DNA of 49,853 bases from NCBI GenBank assembly GCA_910588435.1, contig CAJUPL010000011.1:1-49853 (forward strand), given 5' to 3'. The notes beneath the pieces were generated by a model. The model was not told the origin of the DNA. It saw only the letters and a list, made by a program, of their open reading frames with translations, and did not search any database. Made by a program: the position numbers and the translations under genes. The DNA is from an uncultured Eggerthellaceae bacterium (GTDB taxonomy: Bacteria; Actinomycetota; Coriobacteriia; Coriobacteriales; Eggerthellaceae). This document shows positions 32,706 through 41,369 of this stretch, one piece after another; position 1 is the stretch's first letter; each line of letters begins with the position of its first letter.

Positions 32706-33301
32706 GCTTGCGCGACATCTCCTTCAGGTATGGGAAGACGGGGCCTTTGGTCTTCGATGGCTTCTCCTTGGATGTGCATCCAGGAGACAGGCTCCATTTG
32801 GATGCGCCGTCAGGCTTCGGGAAGACGACGCTTTGCAAGATCATGGCAGGCTATGAGGTGCCGATCTCTGGCAGCGTGACGGTTGACGGCAAGCCGCTTC
32901 CGCGCAAGGGCAAGTGCCCGGTGCAGCTCATCGGCCAGCATCCTGAGAGGATGCTGGATCCGCGATGCAGGATGCAGGTGAGCTTGACTGAGGCAGGGGA
33001 GATAGATGAGGCGCTCCTTTGCCGTTTGGGGATACAGAGCGCGTGGCTCACGCGATTCCCGCACGAGCTGTCAGGGGGAGAGCTCCAGCGCATCTGCATC
33101 GCGCGCGCCCTGATGGCGAACCCGGCCTACCTGATAGCGGATGAGATATCCACCATGCTGGATGCCGTCACGCAGGCCCAGATCTGGGACGTCATCCTTA
33201 CAGAAGCCGATGCCCGCGGCCTAGGCCTCGTGCTCACTACGCACTCCCCATCCCTTGCCTCCCACCTTGCCCGAACCTCCCTCTCCCTTGCCTCCTCATA
33301 G
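32699..33301 (+). CDS. ABC ATPase (NikE-like), short
   Basis: 200 aa, compared with about 265 for NikE. GAGGAGG precedes the ATG. Walker A is APSGFGKTT, signature LSGGELQR, Walker B YLIADEIS, H-loop TTHS. The C-terminal extension that usually follows the cassette is missing; the protein stops 11 bases before an R2 repeat, so insertion may have truncated it. All catalytic motifs are intact. Confidence 0.83.
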   Translation: MLSLRDISFRYGKTGPLVFDGFSLDVHPGDRLHLDAPSGFGKTTLCKIMAGYEVPISGSVTVDGKPLPRKGKCPVQLIGQHPERMLDPRCRMQVSLTEAGEIDEALLCRLGIQSAWLTRFPHELSGGELQRICIARALMANPAYLIADEISTMLDAVTQAQIWDVILTEADARGLGLVLTTHSPSLASHLARTSLSLASS

Positions 33302-33311
33302 CCCCCTTCTC

Positions 33312-33380
33312 AAATGATGACCTTTTAGGTCAATGACAGCTCCCCGTGCTTAATGTCATTGACTATCCAGCTTATATATA
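33312..33380. repeat. R2 nested-palindrome repeat, copy c
   Basis: Same orientation as copies a and b, but with loop GCTCCCCGTGCTTAA and a degenerate right end. It starts 11 bases after the nikE-like stop. Confidence 0.8.
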
Positions 33381-33411
33381 ACCTGCTAGCTGTGTTTCTG
33401 CAGGTGAAACC

Positions 33412-33478
33412 ATATATGACCAAAAAGGTCAATGACATTAAGCACGGGGAGCTGTCATTGACCCTGGGGGTCATATAT
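33412..33478. repeat. R2 nested-palindrome repeat, copy d (inverted)
   Basis: Opposite orientation to copy c and sharing its AGCTCCCCG loop variant, so c and d form a large inverted repeat with about 60-bp arms and a spacer of about 30 bp. The outer mini-hairpins are ATGACC-AAAAA-GGTCA and TGACC-CTGGG-GGTCA. It lies before the malic enzyme gene and may hold its transcriptional leader. Confidence 0.8.
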
Positions 33479-33562
33479 AGGAGGGAGGTTCGCGAAGGCG
33501 CGTGCGAGGCAAAGGGTATAGAATGTATGGCTCATGTATCAGATGGATCGCAAAGGATTCCC

Positions 33563-34720
33563 ATGTCAATGAAGGAAGAAGCGCTCAAGGCGCATGCTGA
33601 ATGGGATGGCAAGCTCAAGGTCATCCCCAAGATGGACATAGAGACGCGCTATGACCTTGCCATCGCCTATACTCCTGGCGTTGCGGAGCCTTGCATGGAG
33701 ATAGCGGATGATCCTGACAAGGCCTACGAATACACCATCAAGTCCAACACGGTGGCTGTGGTGACAGACGGCAGCGCTGTGCTTGGCCTTGGCAACATCG
33801 GGCCTTTGGCGGCAATGCCCGTCATGGAGGGGAAGTGCGCGCTGTTCAAGCGCTTCGCAGGCGTGAACGCATTCCCCATCTGCCTTGATACGCAAGACGT
33901 TGACGAGATAGTGAAGGCTTGCGTGGACATAGCTCCTGTGTTCGGAGGCATAAACTTGGAGGACATCTCAGCTCCTAGATGCTTCCAGGTGGAAGAGCGC
34001 CTGAATCAGCTCCTTGACATCCCCGTCTTCCACGATGACCAGCACGGCACGGCCATAGTGGTGCTGTCTGCGCTGATCAACTCCTTGAAGCTTGTCGGCA
34101 AGCGCGCGCAGGATGTTCGCATCGTGATGTCAGGCGCAGGCGCTGCAGGCATCGCCATCGCAAAGCTTCTGCTGTCATACGGCTTCGAGGACATCATCAT
34201 GTGCTCGTCTCGCGGGATCATCTCAAGCAAGCTGGAGGGCATCAATGACGCGCAGAAGGAGATGCTTGCCTGCACGAACAAGCAGGACATGTCAGGCACG
34301 CTGGCTGACGCCATGGTGGGCGCTGACATCTTCATCGGCGTGTCGGCTCCCGGTGTCGTGACAGAGGCCATGGTGGCATCCATGGCGCCTGACCCCATCG
34401 TCTTCGCAATGGCGAACCCGGTCCCTGAGATCTACCCAGATGAGGCGAAGGCGGCAGGCGCGGCTGTGGTGGGCACAGGCAGGTCTGACTTCCCGAACCA
34501 GGTGAACAACGTCATCGCCTTCCCGGGGATCTTCAAGGGAGCGCTTGCCTCGCGCGCATCTGAGATCACGCTCGACATGAAGCTGGCTGCAGCACGCGCG
34601 CTGGCTGATCTTGTGAGCGAAGAGGAGCTCTCCGCTGATTTCGTCATGCCGGACCCGTTCGATCCGCGCGTTGCAGATGCCGTGGCCAAGGCCGTGGCAA
34701 GCTGCGTTGCGGCAAGCTAG
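33563..34720 (+). CDS. NAD(P)-dependent malic enzyme
   Basis: 385 aa from ATG 33563, with AAAGGA 5 nt upstream; ATG 33569 is also possible. Oxidatively decarboxylates malate to pyruvate. Marks: YTPGVAEPC, the metal site with DDQHGTAIV, the dinucleotide fold GAGAAGIAIAKLL, GVSAPGVVT and FAMANPVPEIYP. It is the short bacterial form without a phosphotransacetylase domain. It stands alone behind R2 copies c and d. The in-frame upstream stretch from 33353 runs through the repeats and was rejected. Confidence 0.93.
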   Translation: MSMKEEALKAHAEWDGKLKVIPKMDIETRYDLAIAYTPGVAEPCMEIADDPDKAYEYTIKSNTVAVVTDGSAVLGLGNIGPLAAMPVMEGKCALFKRFAGVNAFPICLDTQDVDEIVKACVDIAPVFGGINLEDISAPRCFQVEERLNQLLDIPVFHDDQHGTAIVVLSALINSLKLVGKRAQDVRIVMSGAGAAGIAIAKLLLSYGFEDIIMCSSRGIISSKLEGINDAQKEMLACTNKQDMSGTLADAMVGADIFIGVSAPGVVTEAMVASMAPDPIVFAMANPVPEIYPDEAKAAGAAVVGTGRSDFPNQVNNVIAFPGIFKGALASRASEITLDMKLAAARALADLVSEEELSADFVMPDPFDPRVADAVAKAVASCVAAS

Positions 34721-34740
34721 CAGAATCGCTCGAGCCCAAC

Positions 34741-35481
34741 ATGCATCCTGCTCAGAATGCACCCGGCGTCTTCATCTCGTTCGAAGGCGGAGACGGCTCC
34801 GGGAAGTCAACGCACATCAGGTTCTTGACCCAGGTGCTGGAAGACGCAGGCCTTGAGGTGGTGCGCGTTCGCGAACCTGGCGGCACGTCCGTTGGCGAGC
34901 AGCTGCGAGCCGTGGTCTTGGATCCTGCGAATGCGGAGATGACGCCAGAGGCGGAGCTTCTCATATATGAAGCAGCACGTGCGCAGATCACAGCGCAGGT
35001 GATCCGTCCTGCCCTTCAGCGGGGAGCTGTTGTGCTCTCTGATAGGTTCACGGATTCAACGCTTGCCTATCAGGGGGAAGGGCGCGGGCTCCCAATTGAT
35101 TTCATCAAGCGGGCGAATGAGTTCGCAACGGGAGGGATCTCACCTGATAGGACGATCGTGATGAGGTGTGCGGATGCGAAAGAGAAGAAGGGCCGCGTGC
35201 ACGCCAGAGAGGGGATGGATCGCCTTGAGCAAGCAGGTGATGCGTTCCATCGTCGCGTGAATGCCGCCTTCGATGCCCTGGCGCTTGAGGATGCGGCGCG
35301 CATCCGCGTGGTGGAGACCACAGGCGCGCATTCTGATACGGCACGTGCCATCTTCGCAGAGATAGAGGACCTCATACCTGAGCTGGCCTTGGGCTCTGCG
35401 GGCATGGAGGAGGCCCTTTCTGCATTCGATGCCGCGCACAGGAGGCATCATGTGCCGGATGACCAGACAGGACGCGCTTGA
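34741..35481 (+). CDS. tmk: thymidylate kinase
   Basis: 246 aa, somewhat long for the family (about 210). Phosphorylates dTMP to dTDP. P-loop EGGDGSGKST, the DR-loop SDRFTDSTLAYQG, and VREPGGTSVGE in the dTMP site. The last 30 residues are an extra tail. No Shine-Dalgarno is seen before ATG 34741. The TGA overlaps the holB ATG. tmk-holB order is common in Gram-positives. Confidence 0.93.
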   Translation: MHPAQNAPGVFISFEGGDGSGKSTHIRFLTQVLEDAGLEVVRVREPGGTSVGEQLRAVVLDPANAEMTPEAELLIYEAARAQITAQVIRPALQRGAVVLSDRFTDSTLAYQGEGRGLPIDFIKRANEFATGGISPDRTIVMRCADAKEKKGRVHAREGMDRLEQAGDAFHRRVNAAFDALALEDAARIRVVETTGAHSDTARAIFAEIEDLIPELALGSAGMEEALSAFDAAHRRHHVPDDQTGRA

Positions 35482-36686
35482 TGCTTGATGCGTTCGACAA
35501 CATCCTAGGCCAGCCGCAGGTTCGCGATTACCTGCGCTCAAGCTTGATCAATGACCGCATCACGCATGCGTACCTGTTCACAGGGCCAGCGGGTTCCAAC
35601 AAGCTGCAGGCAGCCTATGCGCTAGCACAGGCGCTGGTCTGTCCGAAGGGACCAACGGGCCCACGCGGATCGGCATGCGGGGCGTGCGATGGGTGTTCTC
35701 GTGCGAAGAGGAGGGTGCACCCTGATATCCACTACTTCGCCCCTGAGGGCGCATCGGCCTATCTGGTGGAGCAGATCCGCGACATCGTGGCGGATGTCAG
35801 CTTGGCGCCCATCCAATCCACGCGCAAGGTCTACATCTTGGATCGCGCAGACCTAATGAACGTGAACTCTGCGAATGCGTTCTTGAAGACGCTGGAGGAG
35901 CCCCCTGAGAACGTGGTGTTCCTGCTCCTTGGGCGCACTCGCGAGAGCGTGCTGCCAACCATCTCCTCACGCTGCCAGATCGTACCGTTTCGGCACATTC
36001 CGCCAACGGAGGCTGCGGCCATAGTCTCGCAGAACACCGGCGCAGATGCAGGCCTTGCACGCCAGGCCATAGAGGCTTGCTCAGGCTCCATCACGGGAGC
36101 CATCGGCTTCATCCGCGAGAAGGGGCACGCTCGCATAGGCTTCCGCCGTGAGCTGATGGGTCGCCTGTCCACTCTCTCCAAGCTGGACCTCTGGCAGACG
36201 CTCAAGGTTGCCCGTGAGCTGGTGAGCCGCTCCAAGGCGTTGGTGGACGAGGAGCGCGCCAAGCTGGAAGCGGAGCTGGAGGAGAACAAGGACCTGTTCG
36301 AGCGCTCTGCCATCCGCCGGATAGAGGCCAAGAACAAGCGCCAGCTATCCATCAAGACCTCAGAGTACCTGCATCAATGCATATCCATCGTGAAGTCGTG
36401 GCTTCGCGACGTGATGATGGTGGCCTCCGGTGCTCCTGAGCTGATCGTGAACACGGATTTCGCTGATGATGTGAAGGCGGCCGCAGCCATGGCGGATGTG
36501 TCCGCTGTGGGGGCTGCCCTTCGCCGCATAGAGGAGGTGGAAGGGGCGCTGGATTATAATGTGTCCCCTGAGACTTGCCTCGATGCGATCCTTTTCCAAG
36601 TTAGAGAGGTGCTCAATGGCACAGGTCGTTCCAGTGAACCTGCCCTACAACATAAGAACGCTTTGGTTCGATCCCAATGGGCTTGA
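35481..36686 (+). CDS. holB: DNA polymerase III subunit delta' (HolB)
   Basis: 401 aa from ATG 35481, with AGGA 8 nt upstream. Clamp-loader subunit. N-terminal marks: NILGQPQVRDYL, the P-loop-like GPAGSNKLQAAYA, the zinc module CPKG...CGACDGC and the SRC motif (TISSRCQIVPF). The C-terminal domain is less conserved and longer than in E. coli. Its last 71 bases overlap the ricT-like gene in another frame, so tmk, holB and ricT are tightly linked. Confidence 0.9.
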   Translation: MLDAFDNILGQPQVRDYLRSSLINDRITHAYLFTGPAGSNKLQAAYALAQALVCPKGPTGPRGSACGACDGCSRAKRRVHPDIHYFAPEGASAYLVEQIRDIVADVSLAPIQSTRKVYILDRADLMNVNSANAFLKTLEEPPENVVFLLLGRTRESVLPTISSRCQIVPFRHIPPTEAAAIVSQNTGADAGLARQAIEACSGSITGAIGFIREKGHARIGFRRELMGRLSTLSKLDLWQTLKVARELVSRSKALVDEERAKLEAELEENKDLFERSAIRRIEAKNKRQLSIKTSEYLHQCISIVKSWLRDVMMVASGAPELIVNTDFADDVKAAAAMADVSAVGAALRRIEEVEGALDYNVSPETCLDAILFQVREVLNGTGRSSEPALQHKNALVRSQWA

Positions 36687-38025
36687 GCTGAAGCCTGCAG
36701 ATGATGTCATAGTCAACACCGCACGCGGCCTTGAGATGGGGCGCGTGGCGGGAGATGTGTTCGAAGCCACTGATGAGCAGATGGCGTCTTTGAAGAGCCC
36801 GCTCAAATGCGTTGAGCGCGTGGCCACGCCTGAGGACATCGAACGCTCCATAGAGCTGGAGCGCAAGAACGTGGAAGCCATGCAGGTGTTCAAGGAGATG
36901 GCTCGGGAGACCTCCGAGGACATGCATCCAGTGAGCGTGGAGTTCCTCTTCGACGGCGACAAGGCCATCTTCTACTTCGAATCAGAGGAGCGCATAGACT
37001 TCCGCGCTCTGGTGCGCCGGCTGGCTTCGCACTTCAAGGTGCGCGTTGACATGCGCCAGATAGGAGTGCGCGATGAAGCCCGCATAGTCGGCGGAATAGG
37101 GCACTGCGGTCAGATCGTCTGCTGCAAGAGGCTGGGAGGGGAGTTCAAGCCCGTCTCCATCCGCATGGCGAAGGACCAGGACCTATCGCTCAATCCCCAG
37201 AAGATATCCGGCCTATGCGGGCGCCTCATGTGCTGCCTTCGATATGAGACGGACGCGTACAAGGCCTTCAAGGCGGAGGCTCCGAAGGTGGGCAACACCG
37301 TGAGCACGCCTGATGGGCCAGCCAAGGTGGAATCCGTGGATGTCCCACGTGAGATGGTCAAGGTCAGGGTTGAGGGAGAGAAGCCGGTATCCGTTCCGCT
37401 CACAGCATTCGAGAAGCCAGAAGGCGGCGGGCGTCCGAAGGCCATCACCCAAGAGGGTTGGGATGAGGCAACATCACCCGAGGTGGCCATATTCGAAGGC
37501 TCCATGGACATCTTCTCCACCTCTAAGTTCACAGGCTCTGACAAGCTTGGCAGCGCCACTGCCGTGCACAACCCGGGAGCGGCTGCAGACCCGCTTGATG
37601 AGGCTCCCAAGAAGAAGCGCAAGAGGCGCCAGCGCAAGCCATCAGGCGGCGAGGGTGCAAGCTCAGAGGGCTCATCAACACAGAAGCAGCGTCAGCCACG
37701 CAGGAGGTCCACGAAGATCCAGGGCGGACGCGCGCAGGGGCAGAAGGCTCAAGAGAAGAGCCAAGACAAGGCAGCAAAGCAGAAGGATGGCAACGCTCAG
37801 AAGGGCGCCAACAAGAAGGCCTCAGGCAAGCAGGCATCCTCAAAGGGCTCAAGCCCGCGCCCTGGGCAGAAGTCATCAGGGCTTGCTCATGATGGCGCCT
37901 CCAAGCAAGGCCAGGGATCCGGTCAGCCAGCTAGAAGGAGACGCCGCCGAAGCCATAAGCCTGGCAACCAGCAAGCCGGACAGCGATCCGGACAGAAGCA
38001 GAGCAGTGAAGGTGGTGCTGAATAA
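36616..38025 (+). CDS. ricT: PSP1-domain protein RicT/YaaT family with Lys/Gln-rich tail
   Basis: 469 aa from ATG 36616, with GAGAGG upstream; it starts inside holB. The PSP1 domain covers about residues 10-270. Cysteine clusters GHCGQIVCCKRLGGE and SGLCGRLMCCLRYE are the family marks and bind Fe-S in the B. subtilis Ric complex, which affects RNase Y and mRNA maturation. After about residue 310 the protein is low complexity: Lys, Gln, Gly, Ser and Arg, very basic, likely disordered and possibly RNA binding. B. subtilis YaaT lacks such a long tail. The stop overlaps the pncB ATG. Confidence 0.88.
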   Translation: MAQVVPVNLPYNIRTLWFDPNGLELKPADDVIVNTARGLEMGRVAGDVFEATDEQMASLKSPLKCVERVATPEDIERSIELERKNVEAMQVFKEMARETSEDMHPVSVEFLFDGDKAIFYFESEERIDFRALVRRLASHFKVRVDMRQIGVRDEARIVGGIGHCGQIVCCKRLGGEFKPVSIRMAKDQDLSLNPQKISGLCGRLMCCLRYETDAYKAFKAEAPKVGNTVSTPDGPAKVESVDVPREMVKVRVEGEKPVSVPLTAFEKPEGGGRPKAITQEGWDEATSPEVAIFEGSMDIFSTSKFTGSDKLGSATAVHNPGAAADPLDEAPKKKRKRRQRKPSGGEGASSEGSSTQKQRQPRRRSTKIQGGRAQGQKAQEKSQDKAAKQKDGNAQKGANKKASGKQASSKGSSPRPGQKSSGLAHDGASKQGQGSGQPARRRRRRSHKPGNQQAGQRSGQKQSSEGGAE

Positions 38026-39485
38026 TGGATTGGGCGTTGTATACGGACCTGTATCAGCTGACCATGGCCCAAGGCTATCTGATGAGCTCAGCCGAAGATG
38101 AAGAGGCAACGTTCAACGTCTACTTCCGGGATTACCCGTTCAAAGGCGGCTATGCCATCGCTTGCGGCATGGCGCAGATCGCTGAGATATTGGAAGGCTA
38201 TAGCTTCAAGCCCTCTGATGTTGAGTATCTGAAGAGCCTCACGGCGCCTGGCGGTGGCCCGCTCTTCCATGAGGACTTCTTGAGCTACCTTGCAAGCTTC
38301 AAGCTGGAGGTCACGGTGGATGCGGTGCATGAGGGGACAGTGGTGTTCCCGAATGAGCCCATGGTCCGCGTGCAAGGCCCCATCATGCAGTGCCAGATGC
38401 TAGAGACCATGCTGCTCAATTGCGTGGGCTTCCAAACGCTTGTGGCCACCAAGGCTGCAAGGGTCTGCCAAGCCGCTGATGGGCGGCCGGTGACAGAGTT
38501 CGGGCTTCGCCGCGCGCAGGGCACAGGAGGGCTTTGGGCATCGCGCGCAGCAGTTGTGGGCGGATGCGCTTCAACCTCCAACGTGCTGGCGGGCAAGGAA
38601 TTCGGGCTTCCGGTATCCGGCACGCATTCGCATTCTTGGGTGATGTCATTCCCGGATGAGCTCACGGCCTTTCGCGAGTATGCGCGCATCTCCCCTGAGA
38701 ACTGCTCCCTTCTAGTGGACACATACGATGTGGAGCAGGGCATCGCGAACGCCATCACGGTGGGCCTTGAGATGAAGGAGCGCGGGGAGAAGCTTCGCGC
38801 CATCCGGATAGACTCAGGTGACCTTGCTTGGCTGGCCAAGATGGCCAGGCGCAAGCTGGACGAAGCTGGATTGACGGATGTGCAGATCATGCTCACCAAT
38901 GACCTGGATGAGGCATTGATCCAGTCCATCTTGGACGAAGGAGCGCCAGTGGACATATGGGGCGTGGGCACGAAGCTCTCAACGGCCTATGATCAGCCAA
39001 CGCTTGGCGCTGTGTACAAGCTGTCCGCTACGCGCGCCGAAGGGGACGCAACGTGGACGGATAAGCTCAAGATCTCCGAGTCTGCGACGAAGCTCACAAC
39101 GCCAGGCGTGCTGGATGTGCGTCGCTACTACAACGAAGACGGCAAGCTTGCAGGTGACATGGTCTTCGACATCCATGATGACCTTGACGATGAGAGCCAG
39201 ACCATAGTGGACCCAATGGATTCGCTGAGGCAGAAGCAGCTTGCCGGCAAGTCATACGAGACGCTGATGGCGCCGCTGTTCGCGAATGGGAAGTCAGCCC
39301 TCACGAAGGAGCAGACAGACCCGCTTGCAGCCAGGGAGCGCTCAAGGCACGGCTTGGCAACGCTTGATGAGAGCCAATTGCGCCTCTTGAACCCGCATAC
39401 GTATCCTGTTGGGCTTGAGAGGCACCTGCATGACAGGCGCCAGAAGCTGATCGCTCATCTGAGGCGAGTGGATTGCGATCTATGA
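38025..39485 (+). CDS. pncB: nicotinate phosphoribosyltransferase
   Basis: 486 aa, ATG overlapping the preceding stop, with GAAGGTGG upstream. Makes nicotinate mononucleotide from nicotinate and PRPP, the entry of the Preiss-Handler NAD route. Marks: LYTDLYQLTMAQGY at the start, TEFGLRRAQG, the SRAAVVGG...TSN segment, GTHSHSWVMSF, and RIDSGDLAWL in the phosphate site. Length fits the Gram-positive form. Confidence 0.94.
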   Translation: MDWALYTDLYQLTMAQGYLMSSAEDEEATFNVYFRDYPFKGGYAIACGMAQIAEILEGYSFKPSDVEYLKSLTAPGGGPLFHEDFLSYLASFKLEVTVDAVHEGTVVFPNEPMVRVQGPIMQCQMLETMLLNCVGFQTLVATKAARVCQAADGRPVTEFGLRRAQGTGGLWASRAAVVGGCASTSNVLAGKEFGLPVSGTHSHSWVMSFPDELTAFREYARISPENCSLLVDTYDVEQGIANAITVGLEMKERGEKLRAIRIDSGDLAWLAKMARRKLDEAGLTDVQIMLTNDLDEALIQSILDEGAPVDIWGVGTKLSTAYDQPTLGAVYKLSATRAEGDATWTDKLKISESATKLTTPGVLDVRRYYNEDGKLAGDMVFDIHDDLDDESQTIVDPMDSLRQKQLAGKSYETLMAPLFANGKSALTKEQTDPLAARERSRHGLATLDESQLRLLNPHTYPVGLERHLHDRRQKLIAHLRRVDCDL

Positions 39486-39519
39486 TGAGAGCATACGGAA
39501 CGTCCAAGATCGGAGAGCC

Positions 39520-40422
39520 ATGCTTCGCGTGATAACGGATTCCACCATGTCTGTAGGGAAGGACGTGGCCTCAGAGCAGGACGTGACCGTAGCGCCGCTG
39601 TTCGTTCGCTATGACGGCGAAGAGCACGTTGAGACGGAGATGGACATAGAGTCCTTCTACGCCACGCTGTCTGAGCGCATAGATGACATCCCAACCTCAA
39701 GCCAGCCCTCCCAGCACCTCTTCGAGACGTTCTTCGAAGAGGCCGCAGAAGCTGGTGATGAGGTCCTGGGCGTGTTCCTGTCAAGCAAGCTGTCCGGCAC
39801 GTTCGAAGGCGCTGTGCGCGCAGCCAGGACGGCGGCTTCCCACAACATCAGCTTCAAGTGCGCGCTGGTGGATTCAACCTCCACCGGAGGGGACGGCGCT
39901 TTCCCAGTGCTGGATGCCCTGGAGGCCAAGGAGTCAGGCGGCGCGCTAGAGGATTGCGCGGCAGCGGCCTTGAACGCGGTCCTCTCATCCAGGATCCTCT
40001 TCGTGCCGGAGTCATTGGCATTCTTGAAGGCAGGAGGCCGGATCGGCCGTGCTGCTGCCCTCTTGGGATCAGCCATAAAGATAGTGCCTGTGATCACCGT
40101 CACTGATGGCACGCCGCAGGTGCTGTCGAAGGTGCGCACCATGAAGAAGGCCGTGGCCGAGATGCTGCGCACGTTCAAGGCTGACGTGGAGGAGCACGGG
40201 CTCAAACGCGTCATCGTGCACTACATAGGACCTAAGACCGAAGTGCTTGCGCGCTTCAAGGAAGATGTGGAGCAGATAGCAGGACGTGCTGTAGATGTCA
40301 TCCCAGTGAGCCCTGTGATCGGCACGCATGTGGGCCCTGCTGTTGGGATCTCATATGAGTGCAACGGATATCTGCAAGGCAAGCTCCAAGGAAGCTCCAA
40401 GGAGCTCCTGTTCACCACCTGA
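39520..40422 (+). CDS. DegV family fatty-acid-binding protein (first)
   Basis: 300 aa, with GGAGA 4-5 nt before the ATG. DegV/FakB proteins bind a fatty acid for phosphorylation by FakA. Marks: VITDSTMSV at the N-terminus, TSSQPS in the lipid-headgroup loop, SSKLSGTF, AGGRIGRAAALLG and the C-terminal IGTHVGPAVGI. No fakA is in the window. It sits beside a second, more divergent DegV gene, suggesting duplication for different acyl chains. Confidence 0.92.
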   Translation: MLRVITDSTMSVGKDVASEQDVTVAPLFVRYDGEEHVETEMDIESFYATLSERIDDIPTSSQPSQHLFETFFEEAAEAGDEVLGVFLSSKLSGTFEGAVRAARTAASHNISFKCALVDSTSTGGDGAFPVLDALEAKESGGALEDCAAAALNAVLSSRILFVPESLAFLKAGGRIGRAAALLGSAIKIVPVITVTDGTPQVLSKVRTMKKAVAEMLRTFKADVEEHGLKRVIVHYIGPKTEVLARFKEDVEQIAGRAVDVIPVSPVIGTHVGPAVGISYECNGYLQGKLQGSSKELLFTT

Positions 40423-40442
40423 CGTCTTAAGGAGATACGGAT

Positions 40443-41369
40443 ATGGAGAAGTGCCACCTGATAGTGGACTCATGTTGTGACCTTCCAGCAGAGCTGTTCG
40501 ATCGCGAAGATGTGACGCTCTTGAAGTTCCCCTACATCATGGAAGGGGAGACGCTCGACGATGACCTCTTCCAGAGCACCACGCCCTCTGATTTCTACGG
40601 CAAGATCCGCGAAGGGGCTGAGCCTTCCACAGCTCAGCTCTCCGTTCCGCAGCTGAAGGCCGCCTTCGAGACGGCAGCGGACGCGGGCATCCCAACCGTC
40701 TATCTGTCATTCTCAAGCGGTCTTTCAGGAAGCTATGACGTGGCCATGCTGGTTCGTGATGAGGTGCTGGCAGCCCATCCTGGCTTTGAGCTCTACGTCG
40801 TGGATACCAAGCTGGCATCCGTTGCGGAGGGGATCTTGGTGTATGAGGCGCTGCGCCAGATGGATAACGGCCTCACCGCAGAAGAGCTTGCCCAATGGGC
40901 GGAGGAGGCTCGCTATTTCGTTGATTGCGAATTCATGGTGGAGGACCTGGATGCGCTCCGGCGCGGCGGCCGCATCCCAGCATCTGTAGCCGTTGCAGGC
41001 GCGGCTCTTGACGTGAAGCCCCTGCTCTCCATAGACACCGAAGGCAAGCTCCAGCTTGTGGGCGTGGCGCGCGGCAGGAAGAAGGGCATCCGGGCCTTGG
41101 CCGAGTGCTTCGCGAAGAACGTGGATGCTGACATGCAGCCCCCCTTCGCAGTCTTGGGAGATGCGGATTGCCCGAAGGACATGCATCGTCTGAAGGACCT
41201 GATATCGAAAGAGGATCCAGGCACCATCTTCATCGAGAGCTCCATCGGTCCTGTGATCGGGAGCCATGTTGGAGCTGGCATGCTGGCGGTGGTCTTCTGG
41301 GGGTCTGACAAGCGCGAGAAGCTCTCTGTGGCTGACCGGATCGCACGGCGCGTGAAAGGTGATAGATGA
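40443..41369 (+). CDS. DegV family fatty-acid-binding protein (second)
   Basis: 308 aa, with AAGGAG 8 nt upstream. Same fold as the preceding protein: LIVDSCCDLP, FSSGLSGSYD, RRGGRIPASVAVAG and IGSHVGAGMLAVVFWG. The loop usually written TSQPS is STAQLS, an altered ligand-contact site that may change acyl specificity. The stop overlaps the next ATG (ATGA). Confidence 0.92.
   Translation: MEKCHLIVDSCCDLPAELFDREDVTLLKFPYIMEGETLDDDLFQSTTPSDFYGKIREGAEPSTAQLSVPQLKAAFETAADAGIPTVYLSFSSGLSGSYDVAMLVRDEVLAAHPGFELYVVDTKLASVAEGILVYEALRQMDNGLTAEELAQWAEEARYFVDCEFMVEDLDALRRGGRIPASVAVAGAALDVKPLLSIDTEGKLQLVGVARGRKKGIRALAECFAKNVDADMQPPFAVLGDADCPKDMHRLKDLISKEDPGTIFIESSIGPVIGSHVGAGMLAVVFWGSDKREKLSVADRIARRVKGDR

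Noticed and set aside
33353..33562. N-terminal extension of malic enzyme
   Set aside because: It is read from R2 copies c and d; the ATG at 33563 has a good ribosome site and the family N-terminus.
37313..38101. Overlapping ORF within ricT and pncB
   Set aside because: Out-of-frame shadow of the Lys/Gln-rich tail; Arg/Ser-rich and without a ribosome site.
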